From Heterocephalus glaber (taxonomy: Eukaryota > Chordata > Mammalia > Rodentia > Bathyergidae), in assembly GCF_000247695.1 (NCBI RefSeq), contig NW_004624747.1, positions 9,430,834-9,494,833 of the forward strand: DNA of 64,000 nucleotides, written 5' to 3'. Under the pieces are notes generated by a model, which saw only the letters and a list, made by a program, of their open reading frames with translations, ran no database searches and was not told the origin of the DNA. Both the position numbers and the translations under genes were made by a program. This document shows positions 37,278 to 49,500 of the stretch, in pieces (within the stretch, counting starts at the first letter, position 1; each line of letters starts with the position of its first letter).

Positions 37278-39879
37278 AGGTCTAAAACCCAGGTCAGCTG
37301 GTACCCCCAAGATCCCTTGGAGCTGGCTGGGCCATGGGAGAACACCCAGGCCCTGAAGTTTACACAGGTACTCAACAGAATCCTCTCTGCATCTAACCCT
37401 GAGGGTGTTAACCTTAGACTTCGTTGGCCTGCAGATCCCAGTGGCAGTGAACTGTCTCAGATCCAACTGCTTGTCATTTCCAGACCAATACTCCAGTCAC
37501 AATATGGCACTGGGAAAGTGTCCTGAGAAGCCAGAGAATCACTTGGGAGTCTGGCACCTAGGTTTCCATCCTCAGGCTGCTCCCCTGCCTCTGGCAGCCT
37601 TAGCTTCATGCATAGCATAGTTGGACTCCCAAAGGGTCCCAGGAAATGACGCATTCCTCCTGGAATTTGTACAGAGCATTGTCCCCACACCCTTGGGTCT
37701 TGTTCTCTCTTTAGATCCATGAAAGGGCACTCCTAGCTGCATTTATGAGTTCTAAGGGGCTCTGCTGCTACCCCAGCTGTCACTGTCCCAAACCTTCCCC
37801 AGGGTATATGTCTGGAAGAAACAAAAGAGGTATTCTTGAATACCCATGACACCCTTCCCCAAAACATACCAGGTGCTGGGCTCAGTGCCAAAAGCCCATC
37901 TAATCTTTTAATACATCCAGCCATGGCAGCCCAAGATTCTGAAAGGTCCAGGAGCCCAGTTACTGAAAATACCTTTTCCATTGGGTATGTGACCCAATGC
38001 CCACATCCAGCAATATGATGGACCTGGAGACAGCCAGTCTGTGGTTAGGACAGAGGAAGGGAAAGATGGATATTCAGTGGGATACTTGGCTCAGTACCCT
38101 GGTGGGGCTGGGGTGGAACAGTGTGATGTAGAAGACCCCACCTCTGTCCTGGAGGAATGGGGGAGCACTGCGCACATGTGGGTGAGAAGCACTCATAAGC
38201 ATGGCACACAAGCAACCATAGTGTGGCTAGGTGAGGCCCAGAAAGGTCCACAGGACCAAATCTGAAGTACAGGGATCTTCTATGTGGAAACAGGAACTTG
38301 AATGTGAAGGTGTGGAGACATCACGTGTGGACAATGGAGAGGACTTGAAAAATGGAAGTGGGGGCCTGGTTGAGGTCTCCAGAGCTCCAGCTGAGCCCAG
38401 GAGCAAGAAGAGAAAATATACCATAAAAGCAAATTCTAATGTCCAGCTTTCTGAGCTGATGTAGCCCACAGAGGGTCACTCTAAGTGCAGCAATCTCTTC
38501 TGCCAGGTTCACATGGGGCCTCACGGGGTGTCACTCTTGGTCAAGCACCCTGGTCCCAAGGCCGGTCCTGGCCAAGAAAGTACATGGTGAACAGCTACTG
38601 AGCCATGGTGCCCCACTGTGACCATACCTCCACTAGAAGGAGAGCTGAGTGCTGTGGTCCTAAGTGGACTCTTTTCTAAGTGGCCCAACAACACCTGCCT
38701 TTGTGCCCAACTGAAACCTTGCTGGTCCCAGCCTCCTCCTCCCCACAGATTCTACCCAGTCCCACCTTCCAAACATAACCAGGCTCCTAACTGCTGCCAT
38801 TTGAAGAAGCTGGAACCCTCGCCCCTAATCTTTTGCCCTGAATATAGGTGCAGGACAGGATCTGGCATCTCCTGCGGGATGAGCTTGAAGTCCAGTAGGA
38901 AAATGAACTCAGGAATTCCTGATGAGGATGCTCAACTGACTGGCTAGGAAAATGCAAGGCTGAGAGCCACCAAGGCTGCTGCATTTTGGGCCCAGCCTGG
39001 CCTCTTCCCCACAGAGACCAAGGCCAGGAGCACTTACCTGCCTCCTGCATCCAGCCAGCAGGGCCATATGAGCACCCCTAGACACCTTATACTTCTGTGC
39101 TGCTTTGCGGTGAAGAGAAACACACCCCACTCTCACCCTGAAGACTAAGCTTTTTTCTGGGTGACTGACATTGTCCTTGGGGTGGTTCCTTCTGGTGTCT
39201 TTATACTATTATTCACACAGCTGTGGGCACAGCTAACATGGTGTCTGGGCCAGGGGCATGGATGTCACAGGCTCTGCTCCTGGCCATCTGCCAGGAGCTT
39301 GGAGCACAGATCTAACAGTGGGGTCCACTTGCCCTCTACCCACTAGAGAAGTCAGGATGCCTGTGCCCCAGACATTCCCTCAGCAGGGCTCAGGTTGGCC
39401 CAGTGCAGTGGCAGACTCTTCCTCCCCACCAAAGCTCTGGGCCTCACCTGCTTCTACCCATCAGTGGAAAGCGGGGAGGGGCAGTCAGTGCCACATGAAC
39501 GCTACTGACCAGAATGTGTTGATCATCACATCAGCAGTCCCCCTGCACCCTTTGAGCCATATCCTGCCCAGTGGGCACGCAGCTCTACACTGTGGTACCC
39601 CCAAGGCTTTCACCACACAAAGGGCCAGAGGCTTATCTCTCACTGCACAGAGGCGGTCGACATGAGGTACAGGCCTATATGAAATTCTGCCTTGCAGCAG
39701 GGCACTTCCCATGGAACCTGGCATTCTGTTGCCCAGACTGACTCAGCTGTCTAGTGAATGGAGCTCATTCATGTCCCCTGCCCAGCCCCATTTTCAGGAT
39801 GAAAAGCTGAATTCACTGTTCTGTGAACAAACACTCCATGTTTCTCTACAGTGGACTGACTTGAGCTTCCTGGTGGAAC

Positions 39880-39945
39880 TTGTCCTGCAGATAAGGAAAC
39901 TGAGGTCCAGACCAGGACAGTGCTTACCCACACAGCTCTTCTAGC
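39880..39945 (-). repeat. MIR SINE fragment, antisense
   Basis: The + strand shows 'cagataaggaaactgagg' followed by 'gcttacccacacagctct', the reverse complement of the MIR core and of its 'agctgtgtgac' box. Confidence 0.65.
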
Positions 39946-40194
39946 ACCATATCCCTGGCCCACCCCTTCCCAGCATGCTCATACTGTGTTCCTGAGCCTC
40001 TGGGGCATTGCCAGCTCTTCATCTTCACCCTCTTTCCCTTCCCCTACATCCCCAGAAGCTTATCTGAAGTATCACCTGCTGCTCTCAACATTGGGTCACT
40101 TATTTCAGTTACGGCCATCTCTACACTGTTGGTGGCAGTGCCTCCAGCAGCCACTGTACCTGGGTGTCAGCATTAATGGATCCACTCCCCATTA

Positions 40195-40300
40195 GCCCTC
40201 AGCTACCTTGTAAGGGAGACAAGTTGTTTTACAGGTAAGGAAACTGAAGCTACAAATTGCTAAGACCTGGGGCTTCAAGGCAGAGTGTTTGACCTCCTCA
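40195..40300 (-). repeat. MIR SINE fragment, antisense
   Basis: Core 'tttacaggtaaggaaactga' with the downstream 'aattgctaagacctggggct', in the order expected for reversed MIR. Diverged and truncated. Confidence 0.6.
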
Positions 40301-40907
40301 TTCAAACACCTGTGATACCAGCTCCACTGTTTCATCCTGCCAAGTACACAGGGTCCCACTCATCCCACCTCCTTGAGTATAGTGTTGTCACATGGAAGGC
40401 ACATGCCTAGAGAGGTGCCAGGGAGAGGGCTGTGGGGGACTCCACAATGAAGGGGTATCAGGAACTGTTGCCAGGCCTGGGACTTCCAGATTACTTGTTC
40501 CCTGGGTTTATGCTGACACCAGGGAGCTGAAACTTGGACATTGTCTCCATCTCTTATGAGGTCTGGGGCTTGAGACCCTTGGTTCGGCCAGGTGTTCTTG
40601 TCCTGTGCTATAACCAAGGGAAGCTAGAGTGTGCCAGCTCCCCAGGAGGGGCTCTTGGGTGGTCTAGAGGGAAAGTGTTCCACCAACACCACTTAGGATA
40701 GGAGGGCTCAGTGGCACCCATAGGCCACAGAGCCATGCACAGGGGCATTCCTGAGCAACCGACACTCACCTGCCACTCAGGATTCAGAATGGTTTTCCAG
40801 CTATTTTTATTTACATCTTTTTCAGTTCTACAGGGAAACTAAAACTTTGCTAAGTTTCAGTTTACTTGAAGCATAAAATTGATTGCTCATTTTGAAAATT
40901 TTATGGG

Positions 40908-40995
40908 TTCTGTTTTGGCGATGCTGAGGTTTGAACCCAGGGCCTCACACATGCTAGGCAAGTGCTCTACCACTGAAGCACACCCCTCCCAGCCT
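40908..40995 (-). repeat. ID SINE, reverse orientation
   Basis: Shows 'tttgaacccagggcctcac' and 'aagtgctctaccactgaa', the reversed tRNA-like B and A boxes of ID. It resembles the copy at 2.03-2.13 kb closely and is the only clear ID in the 27-kb intron. Confidence 0.85.
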
Positions 40996-42289
40996 ATTTT
41001 CATGGTTTTTATATCAGTTATTTACTCCTTTGGGTAGAGGAAAAGTAGTGGCCATCATCACCAGTCTGAAACTAGGGCCCTGTGTGATTACATGAGGCAG
41101 TGCAATTGGCCCTGGGCCTGCATCCAGCCAGCCACACCTGGACACATGTGCCAGGTGGGGATCTGAAGTTGCAGTGGTGAGTGAAGGGCCCAGGGTCCCA
41201 CAGCAAAAGATGAATAGAGTAGCTGCTGGTCTCTGTCACGTGCACATCGTGCACTGTGCACTTATGCAGCATTTGCACAGTTAAAGCCACACCTTTGCGA
41301 GTTGTGGTCAACACCCTGTCATCATGGGCAAGGGATGTGAGAGAGGCCAGCATCTGGCTCAGAGTGATGGGTGAGAAACAGGAGTTCTGGGTGATGAGCT
41401 GGCCCATGTGAGGTGCTGAGGTGTAGGGAAGTTGAGACACGGGGTAGCTTAGAGATGGGGGCAGGGGGACAAAAAATACATGGGTCATGAAGGGCCAATG
41501 TAGGGATCCAGATTTTATTTCTAGGAGCTCAGGAGACAGGGAGACTACAGGGAGATGGGGCAAACCTGAAAATGTTAGAAGTGAAGCAAGGCAAAGGGGT
41601 TCAAAGCCAGCCTCTGGCTCTCCTGCTTACCCTGGTCCTAAATGGCCACTAAGTCACCATATATAAGACTTGGGTGGCCAGTGAGGAAAGAATGGGAAAG
41701 AGACTGCCCTCCGGGCTCCTCCACAGACTACAGCACAGGAGGGCTCCAGTACACAGTGCTGCAGTGTCTGCCGAGAGGTACACTGGACTGAGGGTCAGAG
41801 CGCGGGCTCTGTGAGGCCCTGAGCTGGCCTTCTGCCTCCCTGGGCAGTCCTGCTGTGACCCAGCATGCTGCCTGACCTATTAATTAGGGGAACAATGGTA
41901 ATGAACAGGTTGCCCAGTGCTTAGGGCTGTTCTGTGCTCCACAAACTAAGGGCACCTACTGCAAGGAGACTGGCCTAACATGGAGTGAAAGAGACTGAGC
42001 CACAAGCTGAGGACCCAGTGTGCTGTGAGACCCAGGAGGCTAGGGTGACCTGTGACCAGCACATTGGTGTTATATCATTAGCTGAACTCTGGACTGAAGA
42101 GTCGAGGCCTGTCCCCTCCATCCTGCTGCATCCTCCTCCGCATTCATGGTTCTCCCATGAGACCTTGCAGGTGAGATGACGTCCTCGTACCAAGGCAAGG
42201 GCCAGTGGTGTGGCAGGGAAGAGCACCCACTGGGCAGTAGTGGCAACCAGGGTCATGGCCCAGCAGCTCCAGTCCCTTTCACTTTGCAC

Positions 42290-42400
42290 CTTTGTACCTC
42301 CTCACAATACTCTTGGCATCTTACAGATAAGGAAACTGAGACCCAGAGAAAAGAAATGGCTTGTCCAAGGCAAAGTACATACTGGTGCTAAGAGTGAATC
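42290..42400 (-). repeat. MIR SINE, antisense
   Basis: A well-preserved reversed MIR core, 'cttacagataaggaaactg' followed by 'agacccagagaaaag' and 'cttgtccaaggcaaagta'. Confidence 0.7.
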
Positions 42401-45400
42401 CTGGAACTCATGCGCATAACCAGGAACATCTCCACCTACATGTCTCTAAGAGGATTGAGACAGGAAGGCTTTAGCCCCTAACTAACCACACAGCATCCTC
42501 TGTTCCTCACCTCACCCTGGCAGCTGGCCTCAAAATTTTGCTCCAGGAACCAGTCCTAGTTGGGCTCCCACAGATGCTAGCTAGTGCCTGGCAGCTCTGT
42601 TCAGGATGAAGACACCAAACTTGAAGATCAGCAAGCTGGAAACCCCTTAGGGATGAGCCATCAGGGCCCCTCCTATTTGGAGGAAGTGGAGGCCCAGGTG
42701 AGTGCCACCCTGGGGTAAAATAGGTGCAGTGGCATTGAATATATTTGGATCTGTCTGAGCTAGGGCTTTCTTTTTGCAAATGGTCAAGAAATGACTGCAT
42801 TAGCCTAGGGATTATACCCAGCCACCGGGTGGCTGACACGCCTTGTCACAAATCACTGGTTTCCCACAAACAAGCAGTGAGATTCCTACCATTGCACAGG
42901 CTTCTGACGGGAATCTCTGCACTGTTATTTATATAAATGAATGTGCTGATGAACCCCAGCCTCTTAAAAGGTGCCGTCTTGCTGGTGAGCAGGCCCCAGA
43001 GAGAGCTGAGTAGGGACCAGAACCCTGAGCTGGCATTGCAGCAACTAATGGTGGCTGCACTTCCTCCCACAACTGCTGTTCCATTGGCAACTGGAGAGGT
43101 AAAGGGAAGGGGGCTTCTTCTTGCCAGAAGAGAATGCTGTGGTTGGTAGAAAACAAGGTTCTCCTCTGAGCCCTTGGGGGAAAGTTGGCCCCACTCTAGG
43201 CCTTGGTCTGTGTGAAATGGGAAGCCTTCCTCCTAGCTGTGGGGTCATGGCTTACAGGGCCAGTTCCTTTGATTCTGGGTCTAAGGAGAACATGTTTGCC
43301 TCCAGTTGGTTGGAGAAATCACTGTAGGTCAAGGGCAAATGCAGTAGTTGCCTCCAGCTTTGTCCTGGCACTCAGTGGCCCCAGCCAGGCTATATAGATG
43401 GCACTCAGCCCCGTGATGCCACCTTCAGGCCCCTCAGCAGTAACTCTGACCCATAACACCAAGTAAGCCAAAGTAGAGAACAGGTGGGAGGGAGGGGCTC
43501 AAAAGGATGTGGGGCCACAGCTGGCACCCAGGCCAGGGGGAGGTGGGAGGTATCAGGAAAGTCCCCGAAAGCCAAACTGGGGCTGGGGCCTTACAGTGGA
43601 GGGCACAGCCAGACATGTGTTGTAAGCAGATGGGTGGAGGCTTCTGGGAAGAAGGGCCCCTGAGCAAGGCCCTGCCAGGTAAGCAAAATATGAAAGGTGG
43701 GAAGTACTGCAGGGGCAAAGGCCAGACACAAGGCACACCAGTGCTTCATGCCCCCCCCACCCCGCCATTCTTAGGCTCATGCACATCTCACACAGTTTCC
43801 AGAGTTACAGCCCAAAATAGTACGGTTCCTGCTTCAATGGTTGTGATTTAAGATATCAGGGTGCCATTCCACCCACCTGTCTGCACATGAGGCTGTGGGA
43901 GTTCAGGTGCCACTGTGACACCAGCTCTGAAGCCAAAAGGAATAAGGGGCAGGCAGGACACTAGGTCAGGCACAGGACAGGGCTTCTGCCACCACCTCTA
44001 TTATTGGTCTATTGGAATCAAACATGAGACTCTTCCCTGGATAAGGATCCTCTTGTTAACTTGAGAAGGGCAAGATCCCTGACTGTGACTCCCCGTGGTT
44101 CCTCAGCCTCCCTCAACCTGCTCCCCACTTTTGAGAGACAAGACCTCCGGTGCAGGAACAAATCAGAATGAGACACAACTCTTGCCCCACTAGTTCCTCA
44201 GACATTTTGAAAGGGTTCATGCCAGTGCCATGCTAACCACACCAGACCTTTTGACCAGCATTCCCAATTTAAAGATCACAGGGAGGACTCACATCTACCT
44301 CTCAGCAATATGGTGCCGTAGGCAGGGAGGACTCGGCCAGCAGCATGGCTGTGGGACGGATGGAATTGGTTAGTGCATGGGCTGTCCCTACCCTGAAGCT
44401 CCATGTCTCTGTTAACCCACAAGCCAGGTTCATGGTTGGTACCTGCCACAGGCTCTTCTGACTCCTGCCAGGCAGGGCTCAGGAAATAAGACTGGAGAGG
44501 GGGAACAAATGTTTACACAAATACAGGTTTGTTGATATTCTTGGAGGCCTTGTCATCTCCCAAGAGCCCAATAAATGATGATTGTGGTTCGCCATGGTTT
44601 GTCCCAAGAAATAGAAAAGAAACCAGGATCCTGAGCCCCAAACTACCACAAAGCAAGGAGAACCTGGGGTATGAGAATGGGCCTGCAATGAGGGAGAGTC
44701 CTGAGCTCCCAACATGCCTTTCTGTGTCCTTACCAGGGCTGCCACAGCAGTTGAGAACCTGGTGATCACACATGCAAAGCACCATCCAGTCAAGGACTGT
44801 CCCTCCTCTGTTCTCTGCTCCCTTCTAGTTTCTATGCCTGTGTTTCTGTGATCTCTGGGTCAAACTGAAGCTTAGAATTGTTCAGGATCCCCAAAGTCTC
44901 TTGAGAGATGTCAGCAAAAAAGCATTTCCGTCTGCTTGGGTAGAAAGGACTCATGGTGCCTCAGGACTCAAGTGCACAGAGCACAGGAAGAGTGGCTGAG
45001 AAGGCATCAGGATGGGAGCTGAGCTCTTCCCCCATACACGTGCCCTACAGAGCATGGAGCTCTCCCTGAGTGGTGACCAGCACTTGTGCATTGCTGCAGC
45101 ATGTTGAGGTGACCCTCCTGCCCCTCCTTTTACCATATTTCACTTCCTGTCCAACAGCTGCTGGGCTGAGCTGGTACAAGAACTATGCCAGCTGTGACCC
45201 AGCAGGAATGAGGGTGCCAGACCCAGGTCCTGACCCCCCCACACTCTGCTTGCCCATCCACCCTTGAACTCTGGCCCATGCCCTGCTGATGACCATCCCT
45301 CTCAAAGGCTGGGAGAGAGCCCACTCCTTGACTCAGCCTGCTATCCCTGCCATGCCTGTTTCTGCAGCCCTAGGGCTTCCAACTCTGGGGCCCTATCACC

Positions 45401-46084
45401 TGGCATGAGAGATGTGGGCTTTTCAGTGGCCTGTGGGCCAAGACATCCTCAGCAAGTGTCTGTTTAATGAACTGATGAATATGTGCTAATGGCCATATCT
45501 GATACAGAATTTGGGGTCAGAATCATAGCTTCAATTACAGCATCATTCCTGTGAGAAGTGACAGCTCCCTTCCCACAGTCATCTTTACAATGTGGCTTCC
45601 AGGAATCCATTAGAGCTAATTACTCTCTCAGCAAAATGTGACATTCCTAGACCACCACCAGTTTCTCCTGTGGGAACATCCCATCCAGATTCAACGGTGG
45701 AGGCACTGACATCTCCGGGCACTGCTGGGGCTGGGGTCCTGCCTCTTGTTTCTGCAGAAAGATTAATTCTTCCCCTGCCCACACCTGAGACTACTCACTT
45801 TTCAGTGTTTCTATTATTCTAAGTTCATTGTAAAGAAGGAGACAGATAAGATTTTTAAAACAAGGTCTCTTAGGTGGATGCAGAAGCCCAGGCTAATAAC
45901 ACTTGCTTCCCAACACCTGCCTCCTCAGCAGACACTGCCAAATCCTGTGCCTTAGAGAACAGGGGCTCTGGCGAGCAGGGTTTCTGTGTGACATCTTCCC
46001 AGGTACCCCAACTCTAGGGCAACCTCCCTTGCATCCACCCTATAGGACCAGCAAGCTCAGTACTCCTGGCCAAGGAATGTGAAA

Positions 46085-46145
46085 CACATTTCCTGCCTTT
46101 CCAAGCCTTGGTTTCTTCGTCTGTAAAATGGGATTAGGAAGCTGC
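46085..46145 (+). repeat. MIR SINE core, sense
   Basis: 'gccttggtttcttcgtctg' followed by 'taaaatgggattagg' is the sense MIR core. Confidence 0.65.
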
Positions 46146-46773
46146 AAGGGTTGAAAAAGCAGAACCTTGTGTCCAGCTGCAGTTGCCATGGTCATGTCAT
46201 TGGTGTTACTGATGCCTTGTGTCCTCACTGTCAACAGTAGCTACAGTTATCATGGTCATACCACAATTGGTGATATAATCTAGTCAGAAAAATCCTTAAA
46301 TCCTAATCCTCTGATGTTGACTATCCCCAGACTTCTGGACACTTGGCTAGTTCAGTTTATCTTGAGGGGCAACTTTAACCAACAGCAATTCCAAGTAGTA
46401 GTTCCAGTAGTTATTCCTTTTAGAAGCAAGAATTGTTTTATGTGGAAATGGTGGGTTTGGAATCAGACCAAAGCATCATGTACCTTAAATCTGAGAGTTA
46501 CCAAACACAGTGAAGGTCCTCAGAGGAGAGGTAAAGAATGGGTGGGGTGCTGGGGACCACACTCTTATTTGGTCATTGCTTTCCCCTGGGATGCCATCCT
46601 CCTGCTGTCTGTATGTGCCAAGACTGCTTGCTCAGTCCAGCCCAGTGGGGCCAGATATCTGCAGCAGTGCATGTGAGCACCTGAGGTCAGGGAGGACAGG
46701 GAGAGGAGCCTGCTGCAGGGCTGACGTTTCGTTCCCAACTAAAGAAACTGGATTCTTTGGTTACAGAAGTGCA

Positions 46774-46784
46774 CACTGCCCCCT
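46774..46784 (-). promoter_or_regulatory. weak candidate CTCF core upstream of exon 3
   Basis: Reverse complement reads AGGGGGCAGTG, matching the 3' two-thirds of the CTCF consensus; the 5' third does not match. It lies about 480 bp before GNAZ exon 3. Sequence-only call. Confidence 0.25.
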
Positions 46785-47236
46785 CACAGGTACCACGTGG
46801 CAGGATTGAGGTTTCAAAGGACTGCATTAAACCCAGACTTAACGCTGAGGGAGATGTGATTTGACAGCAGCTCCATGGAAGACTTGAGCTTTCCTGTGTG
46901 GGTGTAGGGCAGGCTAGCGACCAGCATTGGAAATGTCATGGGATCCTCAGGGTGAAGTCCACAAGTGGGAGGAGGCTGTTCTGGGCACTGCTACAATCCT
47001 GGAGCTACATGTTGAGGTCACTGGATACTAGTGTCCAGAGCAGGGGCCCAAAGGGGCAGGAGAGCCCTTCCCAAGCATGTGCCAGGTTCAGGGTAACGTA
47101 GATAATATCAACTGTTTCTAAGGGAAGAAGGTAAAGACAGACTTGATCTGATAGAGGAAGGATTCCTCAGCAGAAAGGGGTCCAGCCAATGGAACAGGGC
47201 TACATATCTAGGGTATCTGCTTGCTGCATGCCCTAA

Positions 47237-47608
<372 letters not shown>

Positions 47609-47799
47609 GGAGTTGGGCCCAGCCCACTTGCCTGTGGCGAAACCTATGGGGTATCACACCCCACCTCGTGCTAGAGAGGCCTGACCTGGGGGCAAAAAAT
47701 GGGGGACCTGAAGGGTATCCCCCGGCCCTTGGCCTCCACCTCCTAGGCCCCACATTTCTGCAAACATAAATATATATGGATAGATTGCTAGGTAGGTAG

Positions 47800-47818
47800 A
47801 CACACACACACACACACA
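47800..47818 (+). repeat. (AC)n microsatellite in the GNAZ 3' UTR
   Basis: Nine AC dinucleotides in the untranslated region just after the coding end. Likely to be length-variable. Confidence 0.9.
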
Positions 47819-48272
47819 AACACAAGCACGCAAACACATCTGGAGATGGCAAAGTCCTCCAAAGTATTGTCCAGGTCTCTTGATACTGGAGGCAATGCTG
47901 TCACAAGTTCACTTCAAGGCCACCCTGCCTCTTCACTCTGCCTTCCAAGTTGGCTCCACTCTGCATGGGGGTCCACAACGGATTGCTGCGGAGAGGCAGC
48001 AGGGCTAGGGCCAAGTCAGGCCGGCTGTGCCCCTGTCACCTGGAGGAAGGCCAACTTACCACCCAAGCTCTGCACTGGGGGCGTTGCCACTGACTAGGAG
48101 TGAGAGCCAGAGCAGGGACCATGCACCTTCCCTGCTGGCCGCACCCTACACGCAGTCGCACTGTACCACGTTTGCCCTGGACCTGGACCTGAGGAGCCAG
48201 GTGACGGCACTAACCAGACCTCTAGCCACTCAGCTCTTTATAAACAGCTTCAAAATATGCAGCAAAAATCAC

Positions 48273-48278
48273 AATAAA
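48273..48278 (+). terminator. proximal poly(A) signal AATAAA
   Basis: Canonical hexamer in 'cacaataaaatg' about 665 nt after the stop codon. It could yield an alternative shorter GNAZ transcript; usage is unknown. Confidence 0.5.
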
Positions 48279-48685
48279 ATGAGTGGCACGATATATTTCA
48301 AACTAGGCCAGCTGGGTTTCCAGCTTTTCTTCTACTGGCCTGATATTTTATAAATTCAAACTTTGTTTTTCTTCTCTAATATCTTTTTTTTTTTTTGCCA
48401 AATCTTGTGGTGTTTCGCAGGAAAAAAATACAGAAAATTTCAAATGCAGTTGAGTATTCTTTTTTAAATGCAGATTTTTCAAAACTTATTTTTTTTCAGG
48501 TGGTCTTTTTCGTGTCTGGCTTGCTGAGTGTAAAAGTTGTTATCTGGACGATTCTGTCCCTCTGCTCCAAAGAATTCTGGGGCAAATGGCAGTCCTGCGG
48601 CAGCCTCGCAGGACACATGTTGTACATAAGCCTCTGCAGTGTCCTGTTATTGGTGCGGTTTTCTGCTTTGTTTTTATTTGAGAAA

Positions 48686-48691
48686 AATAAA
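48686..48691 (+). terminator. distal poly(A) signal AATAAA of GNAZ
   Basis: Canonical hexamer in 'gagaaaaataaatgtgatg', followed by a GT/T-containing stretch, about 1.08 kb after the stop codon. This is the most likely main GNAZ 3' end. Confidence 0.8.
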
Positions 48692-49369
48692 TGTGATGTA
48701 TTAAAGAAGGTTCTTCACCTAGGAGCGAATGAACAATAGCTAAATGTCTTGGTATTTAAAGCGTAAATTATCTGTGGCTTTGCTGAGTAACAGAAGGGGA
48801 GGTGAGAGATGGCACCCCCCACCCCCACCCCACCCCAGGTCCCTGCACACCCAAGCCTGAGATGGGCTGGGAGCTGCTATGACTCCTGTGAAGGCACAGC
48901 CAGTGTTGTGGCCTGAGGGAGGCCCTGCTGGGACCCTGCACTCTGGGCCTTCTTGTCCTTGAAAGGACCTTGGCTGAGGGCTGTGTGTAAATATGAACCC
49001 CTGCTGCTGAGATGGGAGGCACTGCCAGAGCCCTTGCCAAATCTCCTTCTCTCTAACCCTTGTTCGGTACCCAGGAGTCCAAGGTCAATGTGCAGAATCA
49101 CAGCCAAGGACTTGAAGACCTATACAGAGGGAAGGAGGAGCTGGTGACCATATGAAAGTCAAAGATTGTCTACTTTAAGAAAATAAAATACCCCGAATGG
49201 AGCCAAGCTTTGTTCCAGTGTGCTGTGTGTGTGGCTCACTCGTGGCTGAACGTGGTGTCATCTAGGAAGTGCTGGGACACCTTCCACCCCAAAGCACTAG
49301 AGGCCTCTAGGGGTGGTGGGAAACCACTGGTGAGATGTCAAGAAGGTAAGTCCACCAAGTGCCTGCTTC

Positions 49370-49500
49370 AGGTGGGACACAGAGCCAGGCTTCTTACAAA
49401 TTATTTCATTAAAAACATTCCACCTCAGCAGGTAGCCAGTGGTGACCCATTTTACAAATGAGAAAAATGTATCCAAGGTCAGAAAGCCACAGAGATCTGC
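49370..49500 (-). repeat. MIR SINE, antisense
   Basis: 'cccattttacaaatgagaaa' followed by 'aaggtcagaaagccacagag' is the reversed MIR core and central box. Confidence 0.7.

Larger units (their letters stand above)
47609..48710 (+). other. GNAZ 3' untranslated region
   Basis: About 1.1 kb follows the TGA stop. It contains an AC microsatellite at 47801-47818, an early AATAAA at 48273-48278 that could give a shorter mRNA, several U-rich runs between 48360 and 48500, and the distal AATAAA at 48686. The 3' end is placed about 20 bases after that signal by rule, not from transcript data. Open frames inside it are not genes. Confidence 0.8.

Noticed and set aside
48395..48739. 114-codon open frame within the GNAZ 3' UTR
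   Set aside because: Lies wholly in the untranslated region of a well-defined gene and consists of Phe/Leu/Val-rich reading of U-rich sequence.
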